Below, one piece after another: positions 6,020 through 7,337 of a stretch of DNA of 7,337 bases. Numbering within the stretch: position 1 is the stretch's first letter; each line of letters begins with the position of its first letter. Origin of the DNA: Gammaproteobacteria bacterium. Its GTDB lineage: Bacteria; Pseudomonadota; Gammaproteobacteria; Pseudomonadales; Azotimanducaceae. The notes beneath the pieces were generated by a model that was not told the DNA's origin, made no database searches, and saw only the letters and a list, made by a program, of their open reading frames with translations. A program made the position numbers and the translations under genes. Location: NCBI GenBank assembly GCA_018667205.1, contig JABIVN010000128.1, positions 1 through 7,337 on the forward strand, given 5' to 3'.

Positions 6020-7088
6020 TTTGTTAACAGCTTCAGACGAGTCAGCGGCATTGGAAGACCTGCACACCAGAGGATTCACCGATGGCTTACCCGTGATTAT
6101 CCCAACGCCAGCGCGAGTCAGTCGAATGGTGCTTGCGTCTGGACTTGAAGCGGATATGGTTCTGGGCACGATGGGACCCGGCCATGGCATCGCAACGATA
6201 GAAAAAGTGGCCGTTGCCGCCGTAATGGCCGGTTGTCTGCCGGATTATATGCCGGTTGTACTGGCGGCGGTAAAAGCCGTCATTGATCCGGCATTTGACC
6301 TAACTGAAATGCAGGCGACAACACATTGCACAGCGCCACTGATCATTGTGAATGGTCCTGCCAGACACACCTGTGGACCCATCTCATCCAGCTACGGTGC
6401 TTTGGGACCCGGCCACCGGGCCAACGCTTCCATTGGCCGCGCACTAAGACTAACAATGATCAATATTGGCGGTGGCCGCCCAGGAACTTCTGACATGGCC
6501 CTGCTGGGTCACCCTGGAAAATTCACTTTTTGCCTGGCAGAAGACGAGGAGAACAGTCCCTTTCCACCTATGCACGTGGACTTGGGTTTCGACCCCGACG
6601 ACAGTGTTGTAACCGTCATAGGCGCAGAAGCCCCCCACTCTGTGCTTTATAGCGGTGACGGCGACGACCCGAACGGTTACAAGTCATTGTTGGCCATGCT
6701 GGCCATTGGCATCGCTAATGCTGCCACTAACAACGCAATACTGACCGGGGGTAGCGCAACTATCGTTTTAAATCCCGAACATGCCGATGTGTTAATCAAG
6801 GCAGGTCTGACCCGGCAGGATATTGCTGAAGAAATTCACCAGCGCTCGACCATCGCTGAGACAGCGATCAACAAGCTTGCTCCGGGGTTCGCACGCAAGG
6901 ACTCGGGTAATCGCGATGCCTTTAAAGGCCCAGAACAACTGCTGATATTAATGTCCGGTGGAAGCGGGCTCTACTCAATGGTTATGCCATCCTGGTGCGC
7001 AGGTCCCCACAAGAATTCAGCGTCCAGCATTAAAGTTGAATCGGAATTCTTCTGTGAAGTTCCAGGTCTAGCAAACCTTGTAATCTAA
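6012..7088 (+). CDS. Conserved protein of unknown function, partner of the UGSC selenoprotein
   Basis: This 358-residue protein has no signal peptide or clear membrane helix. I recognise the pattern of a widespread uncharacterised bacterial family from these blocks: GFTDGLPVIIPT (21-32), the ATIEKVAVAAVMAGC stretch (61-75) with Cys75, MPVVLAAVKAV (80-90), IIVNGP (111-116), RANASIGRALRL (136-147), GHPGKFTFCLAEDEENSPF (166-184) with Cys174, and MHVDLGF. Members often sit beside or near UGSC-type proteins, as far as I recall; this has not been checked. The cysteines are C75, C106, C121, C174, C329 and C348. A later Gly-rich segment reads ILTGGSATIVLNPEHADVL (243-261), and LILMSGGSGLYS (311-322) near the C-terminus is a possible nucleotide- or ligand-binding turn. 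The ATG at 6012 overlaps the selenoprotein stop by 8 nt (ATGGCTGA), so the two are translationally coupled and probably work together. The reaction is unknown. Confidence 0.88.
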   Translation: MADLLTASDESAALEDLHTRGFTDGLPVIIPTPARVSRMVLASGLEADMVLGTMGPGHGIATIEKVAVAAVMAGCLPDYMPVVLAAVKAVIDPAFDLTEMQATTHCTAPLIIVNGPARHTCGPISSSYGALGPGHRANASIGRALRLTMINIGGGRPGTSDMALLGHPGKFTFCLAEDEENSPFPPMHVDLGFDPDDSVVTVIGAEAPHSVLYSGDGDDPNGYKSLLAMLAIGIANAATNNAILTGGSATIVLNPEHADVLIKAGLTRQDIAEEIHQRSTIAETAINKLAPGFARKDSGNRDAFKGPEQLLILMSGGSGLYSMVMPSWCAGPHKNSASSIKVESEFFCEVPGLANLVI

Positions 7089-7116
7089 TTTATAACTGAA
7101 ACTCCAAAGGACACTC

Positions 7117-7337
7117 ATGAGCAATTTTCCAATGCCGAATGTTTCACACGACTTAACCGGGCGAGTTGCCCTGGTCACTGGCACAACTTCAGGCCTTGGC
7201 AGGCGCTTTGCTATCGTTTTGGCAGCCTGCGGCGCCAAGGTCGCGATAACTGGGCGCCGGGTTGAAAAACTGGAAGAACTGGCGAAAGAGATACGCGCAT
7301 CAGGTGGTATCTGCGAGCCTATCCCTTTTGATATTAC
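7117..7337 (+). CDS. Short-chain dehydrogenase/reductase, N-terminal part (cut by window edge)
   Basis: The first 73 residues of an SDR-family oxidoreductase are present. AAGGA (7107-7111) lies 5 nt before ATG 7117. After a short lead (MSNFPMPNVSHDL) comes the Rossmann nucleotide-binding motif TGTTSGLG at residues 21-28, the classical SDR TGxxxGxG. The second strand ends in ITGRR (44-48); basic residues there usually favour NADP(H) over NAD(H). The catalytic Ser-Tyr-Lys lies beyond the window, so the substrate class cannot be judged. The gene follows the previous stop by 28 nt with no terminator, so it likely belongs to the selenoprotein operon. Confidence 0.92.
   Translation, partial: MSNFPMPNVSHDLTGRVALVTGTTSGLGRRFAIVLAACGAKVAITGRRVEKLEELAKEIRASGGICEPIPFDI

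Overview
The window looks like a stretch of chromosome from a free-living, probably marine, gammaproteobacterium. This is inferred from the roughly 50% GC content, the Shine-Dalgarno-led genes, a spinster-type MFS transporter, an AsmA-like envelope protein, and a UGA-containing UGSC-family gene. No rRNA or marker gene is present to fix the taxonomy. Seven genes read left to right and one reads right to left. I found no mobile element, tRNA, rRNA or CRISPR.

Region 1 (1-1936) is the tail of a mevalonate-pathway operon. An open frame enters from the left edge carrying the C-terminal end of a class II HMG-CoA reductase, including its catalytic His. It continues without a stop into a complete mevalonate kinase, so the two enzymes are fused. 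A possible 46-residue small ORF overlaps the kinase stop by ATGA and runs into the start of a type I isopentenyl-diphosphate isomerase gene (idi). A good intrinsic terminator follows idi. Together these genes cover reduction of HMG-CoA, phosphorylation of mevalonate and IPP/DMAPP isomerisation. The middle steps must be encoded elsewhere, probably upstream.

Region 2 (1985-4600) holds a small GFA/CENP-V-type zinc protein. Next come an MFS transporter with a TTG start and a crotonase-superfamily protein joined to it by an ATGA overlap. The crotonase lacks both hydratase glutamates and keeps the isomerase-type one. A convergent gene on the minus strand (4609-5334) encodes a membrane-anchored AsmA-like protein.

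Region 3 (5347-7337) starts at a divergent intergenic region and is the most notable part. The gene at 5483-6019 contains one in-frame TGA at 5768-5770. The next codons read Gly-Ser-Cys, giving the U-G-S-C motif of the UGSC (seleno)protein family, and a plausible bacterial SECIS hairpin follows. A conventional gene caller would split this gene in two or call it a pseudogene. I read it as a selenoprotein of 178 residues with Sec at position 96. It overlaps by 8 nt the start of a 358-residue protein of a widespread uncharacterised family. A short-chain dehydrogenase gene, cut by the window edge, follows 28 nt later. The three probably form one operon for an unknown redox or catabolic reaction.
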